21,437 nucleotides of DNA from a virus (IMGVR_UViG_3300009285_001025:1-21437), one strand, 5' to 3'; shown: positions 15,641 to 21,437, counted from the first letter of the stretch. Made by a program: numbers and translations. Notes: generated from the sequence alone by a model not told the origin.

Positions 15641-15662
15641 GTAAACTAGAAAGGGAATGACC

Positions 15663-15827
15663 ATGCGAATGAAAGCTAATACCGTTGTCGTGTCTTTCCG
15701 CCTGCCCCGGCCATTGATTGACAGGCTCAAGGGCACAGTGAGAGCGAATAAGCCAGCGATCAAGGACATGACCCATGCCGCAGAAATAGCTATAACGGAC
15801 TGGGTTGAGCGGAATGAAAAGAAATAG
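15663..15827 (+). CDS. Ribbon-helix-helix DNA-binding regulator (Arc/CopG-like)
   Basis: 54 residues from ATG 15663, preferred because AAAGG lies eight bases upstream; an ATG two codons earlier (15657) is too close to that site. The sequence follows the ribbon-helix-helix plan: strand VVVSFRLP (residues about 8-15), helix A from RPLIDRLKGTVRAN, turn, and helix B from MTHAAEIAITDWVERN. Such proteins bind as dimers to inverted repeats through the strand and often repress their own operon. The repeats at 14801-14873 upstream of this island are the likely target. Fold call is from pattern; repression is inference. Confidence 0.7.
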   Translation: MRMKANTVVVSFRLPRPLIDRLKGTVRANKPAIKDMTHAAEIAITDWVERNEKK

Positions 15828-15845
15828 TGGGCACGAATTGTACTG

Positions 15846-15874
15846 AAGGCGCGCTGTCAATGACGGCGCGCTTT
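15846..15874. terminator. Bidirectional hairpin between convergent operons
   Basis: A 13-bp stem with two G-U pairs (arms 15846-15858 and 15862-15874, core GGCGCGC/GCGCGCT) closes a three-base AAT loop. It lies where the plus-strand island and the minus-strand glycosyltransferase operon meet, and it covers the end of the 33-codon gene. Neither side has a long T-run (TTT on the plus side), so termination strength is uncertain. Confidence 0.6.
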
Positions 15875-15958
15875 GAGTATGAACCGAATAAGTGGAACCC
15901 AAACGGGCGATAGCATCACCACGAATACGACCACCAACATTACGCTTTCCTCATCCAT
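15857..15958 (-). CDS. 33-residue single-pass membrane peptide after the family-4 glycosyltransferase
   Basis: The ATG at 15958 overlaps the end of the glycosyltransferase gene by eight bases, with GAGGG six bases upstream. After an acidic start (MDEES), residues 6-28 are almost entirely hydrophobic (Val, Met, Leu, Phe), followed by a basic tail (KARRH). This acidic outside, basic inside pattern suits a single membrane helix. Its stop codon lies in the terminator stem. It is very short, so the call rests on the overlap, the ribosome site and its resemblance in layout to the 29-residue peptide two genes upstream. Function unknown; perhaps a membrane anchor or partner for the enzyme. Confidence 0.6.
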   Translation of the reverse strand: MDEESVMLVVVFVVMLSPVWVPLIRFILKARRH

Positions 15959-17003
15959 TGAGTGCCCTCATTATCGCGTGTACTGACTTCTCTAAGGTGA
16001 ATAACCCTGCCGTCTCTACCGCGTTGCTACTGAGCTTACCCATGTCACTCATAAGCATCTCGTGTACCTTCGTTGCCCACCTCTCCGCGTCCAAAGGCAG
16101 GACATAGCCATTTAACCTGTGCCACACCATCTCATTCGCACACGCCGCGTTTTCGCACGTTATGACCGGGACGCCAGAGGCCAGGGCCTCGCCTGCAACT
16201 TGGCCCCATAGCTCACACCGCGTCGGCATTAACAGGATCTGTGAGAGACGGTAGAAATATGGCATTTGGTCGTAGTCAACCTTGTGGACCACCCTCAGAC
16301 TTACCTCAGAATTGACCAACCTTTTGAACTCAGGGTATAGCGGACCATCCCCAATGATTAAGGCTGAGGTGTGCCTAACGATGGAAAGACGGTTCAAGAC
16401 TTCCGCTACGAATAGGGGCATTTTCCGGTCAACAAATTGAGCCACATAAATAACGTCATAGAGTTTCGGCGTTATCTCTAGCGGATAGAATCTATGCGTG
16501 TCAATCGGGATATGGCTTACAACGGGATCTGCCCCGTACTCCCGATACAGACTTCGCCCCTTCTCACCAGCTACTATCACCGCGTCCGCGTGTCTAGCCA
16601 TTAGACCCTTGAGCCATCGCTGACGGGGTGTGTAATGATCTTCCCACAACTTCCAGGAGTCAGACCATAGTATGACCCTCCGCCCGTGCATCTTCGCCCA
16701 CAAGTAAGCAGCTTGACCCGTGAACCCATCACCGTAGATCATCACCACATCAGGGTTGAATAGTCCCGCCTGTCTGAATATGTCAGGATTGACATGGCGG
16801 AATCCCTCATCACCATACTTCACGATATGCCTTTTGAGGAAGATAGAATTGTGCCCGAAATCCGTGGAGTGCCACGGTCTATTTTCCTCGCGGCGCGTGG
16901 AATATATCACAAGGAAATTCCCTTGACCTAACTTAGAGGCCAATAGGTCATAGGTGTCTAGCCTGTAGGGATAGGGCTGATTGGCGATGAGGGCTAGTTT
17001 CAT
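15951..17003 (-). CDS. Family-4-type glycosyltransferase
   Basis: 350 residues from ATG 17003, which overlaps the stop of the 29-codon gene as ATGA; a longer frame to 17075 is unlikely. Two Rossmann halves are visible: an N-terminal half starting MKLALIANQPYPYR, and a C-terminal sugar-nucleotide half with LIIGDGPLY (residues about 215-223) and the EX7E motif of retaining GT-B enzymes, E264 and E272 in CELWGQVAGEA. GVPVITC follows, as expected. Such enzymes transfer a sugar from a nucleotide donor to a lipid, glycan or protein acceptor at the inner face of the membrane. Donor and acceptor cannot be told. It is part of the coupled surface-modification operon. Confidence 0.88.
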   Translation of the reverse strand: MKLALIANQPYPYRLDTYDLLASKLGQGNFLVIYSTRREENRPWHSTDFGHNSIFLKRHIVKYGDEGFRHVNPDIFRQAGLFNPDVVMIYGDGFTGQAAYLWAKMHGRRVILWSDSWKLWEDHYTPRQRWLKGLMARHADAVIVAGEKGRSLYREYGADPVVSHIPIDTHRFYPLEITPKLYDVIYVAQFVDRKMPLFVAEVLNRLSIVRHTSALIIGDGPLYPEFKRLVNSEVSLRVVHKVDYDQMPYFYRLSQILLMPTRCELWGQVAGEALASGVPVITCENAACANEMVWHRLNGYVLPLDAERWATKVHEMLMSDMGKLSSNAVETAGLFTLEKSVHAIMRALNG

Positions 17004-17089
17004 TTCTTGCGCCCACCTTGGTTTTCTTCTAAAATTACCAAAAGAAACACCGTTACCAGAACCGCGGCAAGGCAAATGCCCATACCCAT
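17000..17089 (-). CDS. 29-residue single-pass membrane peptide between two glycosyltransferases
   Basis: The ATG at 17089 lies one base after the stop of the family-2 enzyme, with AGGAAGGGG seven bases upstream, and the TGA overlaps the ATG of the family-4 enzyme. Residues 1-20 are hydrophobic (Met, Gly, Ala, Val, Leu, Ile, Phe, one Cys), followed by a polar basic tail EENQGGRKK. The coupling on both sides makes it a likely real gene despite its size. A role as a membrane anchor or assembly partner for the flanking enzymes is inference. Confidence 0.68.
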   Translation of the reverse strand: MGMGICLAAVLVTVFLLVILEENQGGRKK

Positions 17090-17090
17090 T

Positions 17091-17870
17091 TTATTTCCCC
17101 TTCCTGATTATCCTCCACATCCTGACCATCGCATACCCCCATACCCTCACTAGGTTTGGGATCTTCCACAAAAGCGGCGCACACATCAATACGTACACTG
17201 AATAGTAAATTGGATTATGCACACACTTGATACTGAACAGTTCCCGGATTGTCTCTGGCTCTGTGATGCCCGTCCGCGTCTCGTCCACGGTCAACTCAAG
17301 GTCAAACGGTGCGAATGGCTCTAGCCTCTTGAGTGCCTTGCACGTCCACGCGTAATCTGAACAATAATGAGGCAAGAGCCACTTGTGAAACTTGACTCTC
17401 TCAAAATCTGACCACATCATAAACACGGCACGATTGGACAGCGCATTGGGGATGAGGGAATTGACCGTTGAGATTGCCCCAAACTGACGCGTGAATATCC
17501 ACTCCCACAAGACTCGCTTACCATCTCCCGCCCAGTGAACTATCCGCCCCGGCTTGCAATGCTTGACGGCCGTCTCAATGAAGTCCGGGCCAAAGGTCGT
17601 ATCGTTGTTCATCACTCCCACGATGTCCCCCGGCCTAGCTAGTCTCGCAATATACCTCTGTCCCGCCTGGAGTGACCCCGCCCAATAGTTCCCGCTTGAT
17701 ACGCGGATGCACTCATAGTAACAGCCCGGAGCCGTAGCCTCGCAAGTCCCGCAGTCCTTCGTCCCGCTATCCACCCAGACTATCATCCACGGCTTGACGG
17801 TCTGGGCGCGTAGGCACTTGATGAACTCACTCACGTTCTCGTTATGAATCGGGAGAATGAGAAAGGTCAT
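17091..17870 (-). CDS. Family-2-type glycosyltransferase (rhamnosyltransferase-like)
   Basis: 259 residues. The GT-A fold is indicated by LILPIHNENV at the start, VWVDSGTKD (D34) in the nucleotide-binding part, and GVMNNDTTFGPDFIE (N88-N89-D90) at the metal and sugar site. Later a HYCSDYAWTCKA segment (D172) resembles the acceptor-side motif of WbbL-like enzymes. The C-terminus (about residues 221-255) is hydrophobic and ends basic (RIIRKGK), so the protein probably sits on the membrane. It overlaps the upstream small membrane gene by ATGA. Specificity is not determinable; rhamnose is only a resemblance. Confidence 0.85.
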   Translation of the reverse strand: MTFLILPIHNENVSEFIKCLRAQTVKPWMIVWVDSGTKDCGTCEATAPGCYYECIRVSSGNYWAGSLQAGQRYIARLARPGDIVGVMNNDTTFGPDFIETAVKHCKPGRIVHWAGDGKRVLWEWIFTRQFGAISTVNSLIPNALSNRAVFMMWSDFERVKFHKWLLPHYCSDYAWTCKALKRLEPFAPFDLELTVDETRTGITEPETIRELFSIKCVHNPIYYSVYVLMCAPLLWKIPNLVRVWGYAMVRMWRIIRKGK

Positions 17871-18115
17871 TTCTTAGTATTCCTCATTAACTGACGCCAT
17901 TGCGGGTTGATTGTGCTGGAATAGTCATACTCGCTTGGCGCGATGTATCTCAGGTCAATCCACATAAACACAACTGAGAACGCAAACCCAGCTACGACCC
18001 ACCACCAAGATATGCCAGAGTCCCGGACAAACAAGTAGACGATCATCAGGAAGTTCATCCCGGCGGCGTAGTTCTTCCAGCGTTCAAAAACGAACTTGAC
18101 TTTACCGATGGTCAT
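17867..18115 (-). CDS. Small two-helix membrane protein
   Basis: 82 residues with ATGA overlaps at both ends (with the radical SAM gene and the glycosyltransferase gene). Two membrane helices are seen, about residues 18-31 and 36-54 (the second with WWWVVAGFAFSVVFMW). The C-terminal tail is soluble and carries APSEYDY then NPQWRQL. I know no function. The gene is wedged between two enzymes and strictly coupled to both, so it probably works with them, perhaps as a scaffold at the membrane. Confidence 0.75.
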   Translation of the reverse strand: MTIGKVKFVFERWKNYAAGMNFLMIVYLFVRDSGISWWWVVAGFAFSVVFMWIDLRYIAPSEYDYSSTINPQWRQLMRNTKK

Positions 18116-18786
18116 TCAGCCACCTTCGGTACTTGTTGCAGTGGCGGGCAATGATTAACAATCGTCCCGCCCATCCTCTCGTGATATACCGGGGTGCAAC
18201 CGATATACAGCTCCCTCGTCCGCGGACTATCCGGCGCAAAGTGCAGAGTATTGAACGCCCGTATATCTTCTGCGCTATACTTCCCCTTGTAAATCGACTC
18301 AGGGAGTATCATTGGGGATTCAATCTCATTCACCGATATGTTGATATGCTTGAGCCTGATATCCTGTACGTGCCTCACAAACTCATCCTTAATGTCCGTG
18401 TGATGGAATGTAGCCCATACGTTGAATCTCTTGGACGGCTTACACCGGATTATCTCAGAGACGTTCTTGAGGTTGGAATAGATCCTCACATCCGTTCCCC
18501 TATCTGTCAGGTAATTAACTATCTTGTGCATACCGAGATGGAACGATGGCTCACCCCCGGAAATACAGACATAGGAGATCCACTCAGGGTATTCGGTCCC
18601 TAGAAACTCAACCCATTCCTCGGCGGTGCATTCCTCATACTTCTGCACCTTACCCTCTGTAAACATGGGGCAATATCCACAGTGAAGATTGCACTTCGTT
18701 GTGAGTATCAACGTGAACCACGCGCCACGTGTGTACTTCCCGCCCCGACGTGGATTAACCAATAGCTTATTGAATAAACTACTCAT
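18112..18786 (-). CDS. Radical SAM enzyme
   Basis: 224 residues from ATG 18786, which overlaps the upstream stop by ATGA and has AAAGGAGAG before it; a longer ORF to 18840 lacks such support. The iron-sulphur motif CX3CX2C is seen as KCNLHCGYC (C32, C36, C39), followed by a GGEP motif (residues 77-80) that binds S-adenosylmethionine, and YSNLKN after it. Two later cysteines (C197 and C213) might hold an extra cluster. The family makes 5'-deoxyadenosyl radicals and modifies sugars, peptides, or nucleic acids. Context with two glycosyltransferases suggests a sugar, lipid or peptide substrate. The CX3CX2C motif and lack of QueE-type flanks argue against deazaguanine synthesis. Confidence 0.88.
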   Translation of the reverse strand: MSSLFNKLLVNPRRGGKYTRGAWFTLILTTKCNLHCGYCPMFTEGKVQKYEECTAEEWVEFLGTEYPEWISYVCISGGEPSFHLGMHKIVNYLTDRGTDVRIYSNLKNVSEIIRCKPSKRFNVWATFHHTDIKDEFVRHVQDIRLKHINISVNEIESPMILPESIYKGKYSAEDIRAFNTLHFAPDSPRTRELYIGCTPVYHERMGGTIVNHCPPLQQVPKVAE

Positions 18787-18968
18787 ACCGCTCTCTCCTT
18801 TAGTTCGTGAATGATCGCCGCCACTCCCAAAACAATGCAACCGGGGGCTAGAAAGTGTAAGATTGCCAAGAACAAATCCGGCGGAACGCGAAAATACAGC
18901 CCCGGCCCGTCACCATAGAGGAATACGTTGAGCAAGCCAAGCACAACGACAAGTAATACCTTCCTCAT
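18783..18968 (-). CDS. Small two-helix membrane protein upstream of radical SAM enzyme
   Basis: 61 residues. The ATG overlaps the previous stop as ATGA, and the stop overlaps the radical SAM start as ATGA. Hydrophobic segments are seen at about residues 4-18 and 31-53, with Pro-rich turn (RVPPD) between. The N-terminus (MRK then hydrophobic) could also be read as a signal anchor. No family recognised. It opens the coupled membrane-and-enzyme chain. A holin is possible from the shape but the context points to the enzyme module. Confidence 0.72.
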   Translation of the reverse strand: MRKVLLVVVLGLLNVFLYGDGPGLYFRVPPDLFLAILHFLAPGCIVLGVAAIIHELKERAV

Positions 18969-19252
18969 TTCTTCTCTCCCTCTTTGGGATAGGAAAATTG
19001 CGATTTACGTTCACTGTGTTCCGGCTCCCAGCTTTTCACGTTTGGCGTCATCCCGATTGTCTCCTTGATCTTCTCCAGCAGCTCCACACCTTTTGCCCCG
19101 TCCAATCCATCATCGTCATACACGGCGTTGCAAATGGCGTCGTAGCAAGAATCCAAAAGCGCTGTCAACAAGTCGGTTCGCGCGACCAATTGGTTTTCCC
19201 TTTGGCCCCATTGTAAACTCGCATTTCTCATTTCTTCGGTCAGCTCTTTCAT
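18965..19252 (-). CDS. Hypothetical soluble protein
   Basis: 95 residues, helical and acidic, with two Cys (residues about 36 and 41), no membrane segment. A GGAGGG site precedes ATG 19252. The sequence has a heptad-like N-terminal region (MKELTEEMRN) and a middle helix with VELLEKIKETIG; the C-terminal 25 residues are polar and probably unfolded. No family recognised. It links the small-gene block to the membrane/enzyme chain through an ATGA overlap with the next gene. Confidence 0.75.
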   Translation of the reverse strand: MKELTEEMRNASLQWGQRENQLVARTDLLTALLDSCYDAICNAVYDDDGLDGAKGVELLEKIKETIGMTPNVKSWEPEHSERKSQFSYPKEGEKK

Positions 19253-19271
19253 TATGCTTCTCCCTCCTTCG

Positions 19272-19487
19272 TTAAATACGTTCGCCTATAGCCCGTAGGA
19301 TGTCTTTCGCAACCGTTAACCCGTTGATATAGCTCTGCGTTGTCAGCGCCCTGACTATCTCTTTCCTCTTTGCTGCTTCTCTGCGTTGTCTTACTCCATC
19401 GGTAATCGCCAGGTTGATAGCCTTGCGAAGCTCGAATCGTAGTTGCTTTGCCGTCATCTGTGGTTTTGTGTCTTGCAAGTGTCGCAT
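19272..19487 (-). CDS. Small basic hypothetical protein
   Basis: 71 residues from ATG 19487, which is preceded by AAGGAG seven bases away; a longer frame to 19514 lacks that site. The protein is basic and mostly helical. Its opening MRHLQDTKP strongly resembles the opening MRHWQNTKP of the gene at 21117-21380, and the match continues in scattered positions (L, LR). A shared start with different later sequence could mean distant paralogues or a common N-terminal signal. Function unknown. A different frame over the same bases (19252-19521) has an Arg/Ser/Thr-rich shadow translation and is rejected. Confidence 0.7.
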   Translation of the reverse strand: MRHLQDTKPQMTAKQLRFELRKAINLAITDGVRQRREAAKRKEIVRALTTQSYINGLTVAKDILRAIGERI

Positions 19488-19501
19488 TATTATTCTCCTT
19501 T

Positions 19502-19651
19502 TTAGAGACGCCACTCTTCAAGCATTTTCTCTTGTTCGTAAATCTTTTTCCAAAATTGTTCAGCAGTCATTTTATTGCTCCATAGATACAATCGCCAGCC
19601 CATTCTTCCAACCGCCAACCGTAAATGTTCGTACCATTTCCCGCTTCCCAT
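19502..19651 (-). CDS. 49-residue hypothetical protein
   Basis: Start ATG 19651 lies two bases after the stop of the upstream zinc-ribbon gene and has an ideal AAGGAGG site seven bases upstream (inside the previous gene's last codons). Stop at 19502-19504 is 14 bases before the next gene's ATG. The sequence is rich in Trp (five), Lys and Glu, with helix-forming stretches (LRLAVGRMGWR and EQFWKKIYEQEKML). It is too short for domain calls; the ribosome site and tight packing make it a likely real gene. Confidence 0.7.
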   Translation of the reverse strand: MGSGKWYEHLRLAVGRMGWRLYLWSNKMTAEQFWKKIYEQEKMLEEWRL

Positions 19652-19653
19652 AG

Positions 19654-20094
19654 TCAAACCTCCTTCCATTTGCCGTTAGTCAGGTAGCCATGACGCTTGA
19701 CTGGTTTTCCGTTATCGTGTCCCACCACCTCTATGGAGGGCGTTACAGTAATTGTTCCGTCTTGATTTTCGATAACCGTGTGTGCTTTGAGGCTTCCGAC
19801 GCCGCAACGCGGAATGTATAAATACCATGAATCAGCTTCGACATTCTTCCAATAACACATCTTGTCTTGGACAATTTCATTATGTCTATCGACTCGCAGG
19901 GCTACCTGTTCCATCGAACGTCCCTTTAGATGAAGGAATTGAATGAGTTTTTCTTTTTCGGAAGCGTAGTCGTGCGAGGCTTTCCAATAGAATTTCTCTT
20001 GCCTTAGCGTTGGATGATTAGCCAGGCATTTGTCACAAAACTTTTCGTACATCGGAACCATTTGATCGCACAGAAGACAGGTTGAGTAACTCAT
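19654..20094 (-). CDS. Zinc-ribbon protein with C-terminal beta domain
   Basis: 146 residues. The N-terminus shows C6-X2-C9-X10-C20-X2-C23, a zinc ribbon; a short helical segment follows (EKEKLIQFLHLKGRSMEQ). The last 50 residues (from about SLKAHTVIENQDGT) contain TITVTPSIEVVG and HGYLTNGKW, a pattern like the DUF6527-type domain found in phage proteins, although that match is weak and without the usual cysteines. The ATG overlaps the upstream stop as ATGA. Likely nucleic-acid or protein binding through the ribbon, which is inference. Confidence 0.75.
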   Translation of the reverse strand: MSYSTCLLCDQMVPMYEKFCDKCLANHPTLRQEKFYWKASHDYASEKEKLIQFLHLKGRSMEQVALRVDRHNEIVQDKMCYWKNVEADSWYLYIPRCGVGSLKAHTVIENQDGTITVTPSIEVVGHDNGKPVKRHGYLTNGKWKEV

Positions 20095-20336
20095 TTTTCT
20101 CCTTCTACCCCTTCGGGCGGCCAGACGCTTGTTCCCATCTCCGAATCGGTCTCCAATAAATCTTGGACTGAACGTGGGGATTTGTAATCCATAAGTCGCA
20201 TGATCTTCCTGATGCTGATTCCCTCGGAACGTAGGAACCGGGCGACGCGGACGGCCCGCGTTTTGTCGAGTTTGTCATCCTCGAACACCTTGCCCGTTCC
20301 AAGACAACATTCACAGGTTAACATTCGCTCAGTCAT
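20091..20336 (-). CDS. Small protein with CxCC motif and LexA-like helix-turn-helix
   Basis: 81 residues from ATG 20336, with GGGAGG about 12 bases upstream; a longer frame to 20417 overlaps the preceding gene and is less likely. The N-terminus has C8-E-C10-C11-x-G-x-G, similar to half of a DnaJ-type zinc site. Residues about 27-59 form a helical region whose second part, IRKIMRLMDYKSPRSVQDLL, resembles the LexA DNA-binding segment (DYKSPRSV compared with the family's typical RSP-S/N pattern). Regulator or DNA-binding accessory protein is the reasonable guess. ATGA overlap joins it to the next gene. Confidence 0.65.
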   Translation of the reverse strand: MTERMLTCECCLGTGKVFEDDKLDKTRAVRVARFLRSEGISIRKIMRLMDYKSPRSVQDLLETDSEMGTSVWPPEGVEGEK

Positions 20337-20344
20337 GTTGCTCT

Positions 20345-20539
20345 TTATCCTCCCTTCGGTAGTGTTATCTTTTCTCCCGCGTGTCCCATCGCCATTTTGA
20401 GAACGGTTAGACCCCACTGGACACTTTGAAGTTCATCTTGGAGTTGCTTTACCAGGTCTGGCGATATCCCGTCATTGAAAAGGCTTATTTTGGCAAGTAA
20501 ACAGCTTTCTCGCTCTTCAAGCAGTTCGATTGCCCACAC
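20345..20539 (-). CDS. Small helical hypothetical protein
   Basis: 64 residues, starting at GTG 20539 with GGAGG six bases before it, and overlapping the previous gene's end by 23 bases. Helix-rich (MWAIELLEERESCLLAKI; DLVKQLQDELQSVQWGLTVLK) with possible coiled coil. No motif recognised. The tight overlap implies coupled translation with the preceding gene. Confidence 0.65.
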   Translation of the reverse strand: MWAIELLEERESCLLAKISLFNDGISPDLVKQLQDELQSVQWGLTVLKMAMGHAGEKITLPKGG

Positions 20540-20945
20540 TTTGCGCCTCCAGTTTCTCGATTAGATTCTTGTAATCGTAAATTTCATCGCTGTGTAATGC
20601 AAGTGCTTCAATGAGCATCTGCCTTGCCAGTGCCCCGCGAATTGGATATCCCTCGTAAACATCATAGAGGGTTATTCCGCGTTGGAATGGCGGATAGCTT
20701 GAATTGATAGGAATATTCTGTTCAATGTATGCCCTGTCCAATTTTTCCACTTCGGCAACGGTCAGTTCCTCGTATTTTAGATTTCTTGGTGTTTCATGCG
20801 GAATCGCGATGAACAAAATTAAATCCTTCAACCGTACCGTATGGCCATATTCTCGTGCGGTTTCCTTGCGTGCAACGATCCAATATTCTTCTTCGCTCAT
20901 CAAGATTTTCTTCAGCATATCAATGGTTGATTCAACGTTTGTCAT
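20517..20945 (-). CDS. Hypothetical soluble protein
   Basis: 142 residues from ATG 20945, which has GGGAGGG upstream and overlaps the preceding gene by 14 bases; the longer frame to 21044 has a shadow-like, Arg/Thr-rich start and is discarded. The protein is mixed helix and strand, with MSEEEYWIVARKE near residue 16 and EYGHTVRLKDLILFIAIPHETPR after. No Cys. No known domain recognised. The neighbours are similarly small unknown genes. Confidence 0.7.
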   Translation of the reverse strand: MTNVESTIDMLKKILMSEEEYWIVARKETAREYGHTVRLKDLILFIAIPHETPRNLKYEELTVAEVEKLDRAYIEQNIPINSSYPPFQRGITLYDVYEGYPIRGALARQMLIEALALHSDEIYDYKNLIEKLEAQSVGNRTA

Positions 20946-21120
20946 TTTCTTGATCCCTCCCATCATACGTGAAGGCCAAGCCCACTTCACCGCGCACGAG
21001 GTGTTTGTATTTCTTCGCGTGCTGAGCCGCCAATGCCTGACCATTTATGTGGCTTTCAAACAACTTCCCACAGGTTTCGCACCTCGCTAAGCAATGTATC
21101 ACTCCGATATCCTTTTTCAT
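20932..21120 (-). CDS. Small Cys/His-type putative zinc finger protein
   Basis: 62 residues. It contains CETCGKLFES (C14-X2-C17) followed by H31? and an AAQHAKKYKH region; the two Cys and the two last His (QH and KH, five residues apart) form a degenerate C2H2-like finger, spacing wider than the classical 12. The CETCG start is identical to that of the C2H2 finger in the gene at 6335-6628. Its ATG overlaps the preceding gene's stop as ATGA. Zinc binding is inferred. Confidence 0.65.
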   Translation of the reverse strand: MKKDIGVIHCLARCETCGKLFESHINGQALAAQHAKKYKHLVRGEVGLAFTYDGRDQENDKR

Positions 21121-21380
21121 TCTGGTAAAACCTCCGTGTCACAACAGTGTGGATGGAAAAGAACGAGTTTCTTTGCTTTCAACAAATCGCCCGCACTATA
21201 GGGGCTTCCAATAATGTGATTCCCTTCCTTTGCCATCCAAGACCAACCGCCCGCCGCTCGTTGCCAATAACCGGATCGCACACGTCTAAACTCAAGAACC
21301 TCAAAACCGAAATCTTGCCGCAATCGCTCCGCAAGTCGCTCAAATGTCGTCAAGGGTTTTGTATTCTGCCAATGCCTCAT
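21117..21380 (-). CDS. Small hypothetical protein
   Basis: 87 residues. It opens MRHWQNTKP, closely like the gene at 19272-19487. The middle is aromatic and basic (FRRVRSGYWQRAAGGWSWM), with a late HPHCCDTE that could bind metal. The ATG overlaps the upstream partial gene's stop as ATGA and its own stop overlaps the next ATG in the same way. Family unknown; its tight packing supports reality. Confidence 0.7.
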   Translation of the reverse strand: MRHWQNTKPLTTFERLAERLRQDFGFEVLEFRRVRSGYWQRAAGGWSWMAKEGNHIIGSPYSAGDLLKAKKLVLFHPHCCDTEVLPE

Positions 21381-21437
21381 TTCCCGCCCTTCAGTTTATC
21401 GCGTAGCTTACGCACCGCTTCTTCTGGGGTTGGCAGA
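21377..21437 (-). CDS. C-terminal end of a gene cut by the right window edge
   Basis: The open frame enters from the right edge and ends LPTPEEAVRKLRDKLKGGK with a TGA that overlaps the next ATG (ATGA). Only 19 residues are visible: an acidic then basic amphipathic helix. It shows that the minus-strand operon continues beyond the window. Nothing can be said about its function. Confidence 0.6.
   Translation of the reverse strand, partial: LPTPEEAVRKLRDKLKGGK

Noticed and set aside
15498-15644. 48-codon plus-strand ORF with a good AGGGAG ribosome site
   Set aside because: Its translation is Arg/Ser-rich and looks like a shadow of the overlapping frame that ends at 15640; kept only as an alternative in that entry.
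18112-18786. Assignment of the radical SAM enzyme to 7-deazaguanine synthesis (QueE-like DNA modification)
   Set aside because: Residues around the cluster motif and the GGEP motif do not fit that family, and no other deazaguanine pathway gene is in the window.
19252-19521. 89-codon minus-strand ORF
   Set aside because: Shadow frame of the 19272-19487 gene, rich in Arg, Ser, Thr and Gln, with no ribosome site at its start.

Overview
The window reads as part of a tailed double-stranded DNA phage, either a virus contig or a prophage segment. It carries a nearly unbroken head and tail block: small-terminase candidate, large terminase, P22-type portal, scaffold candidate, N4 gp56-type major capsid protein, connectors, P22 gp10-like tail protein and fibre. 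No tape-measure gene is visible among the tail genes, so a short-tailed (podovirus-like) particle is the best guess. No integrase, polymerase, lysis, tRNA, CRISPR or insertion-sequence gene is seen. The host is not identifiable. Three phage proteins have signal peptides whose predicted cleavage leaves a glutamine, common in Bacteroidota/Chlorobi-type bacteria, but that is only a hint.

Layout, in transcription order. (1) 21437 down to about 18965, minus strand: small, tightly packed genes of unknown role, several with Cys/His metal-binding patterns and one with a LexA-like DNA-binding segment. (2) 18968 down to 15857, minus strand: a translationally coupled chain of membrane protein, radical SAM enzyme, membrane protein, family-2 glycosyltransferase, 29-residue membrane peptide, family-4 glycosyltransferase, 33-residue membrane peptide. 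This is the most unusual part and probably makes or modifies a surface glycan or glycoprotein. (3) 15052 to 15827, plus strand: a short island ending in a ribbon-helix-helix regulator, meeting the minus-strand operon at a shared hairpin terminator near 15846-15874. (4) 14674-15051: divergent control region with a good sigma70-type promoter for the minus-strand morphogenesis operon and a cluster of GAAT/ATTC inverted repeats that look like operators. (5) 14673 down to 1, minus strand: the morphogenesis operon.

Within the morphogenesis operon most genes overlap by 1-4 bases or lie a few bases apart. The exceptions are worth reading: a 249-base gene-poor gap after the small-terminase candidate with a G-quadruplex motif and a strong hairpin; a terminator-like hairpin between portal and scaffold genes; and a coding-like stretch upstream of the 4147-4914 gene with no canonical start. 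Three exported small proteins and a classical C2H2 zinc finger protein sit among the head genes. Several very small genes (49, 29 and 33 residues) and two genes cut by the window ends were read directly from the sequence.
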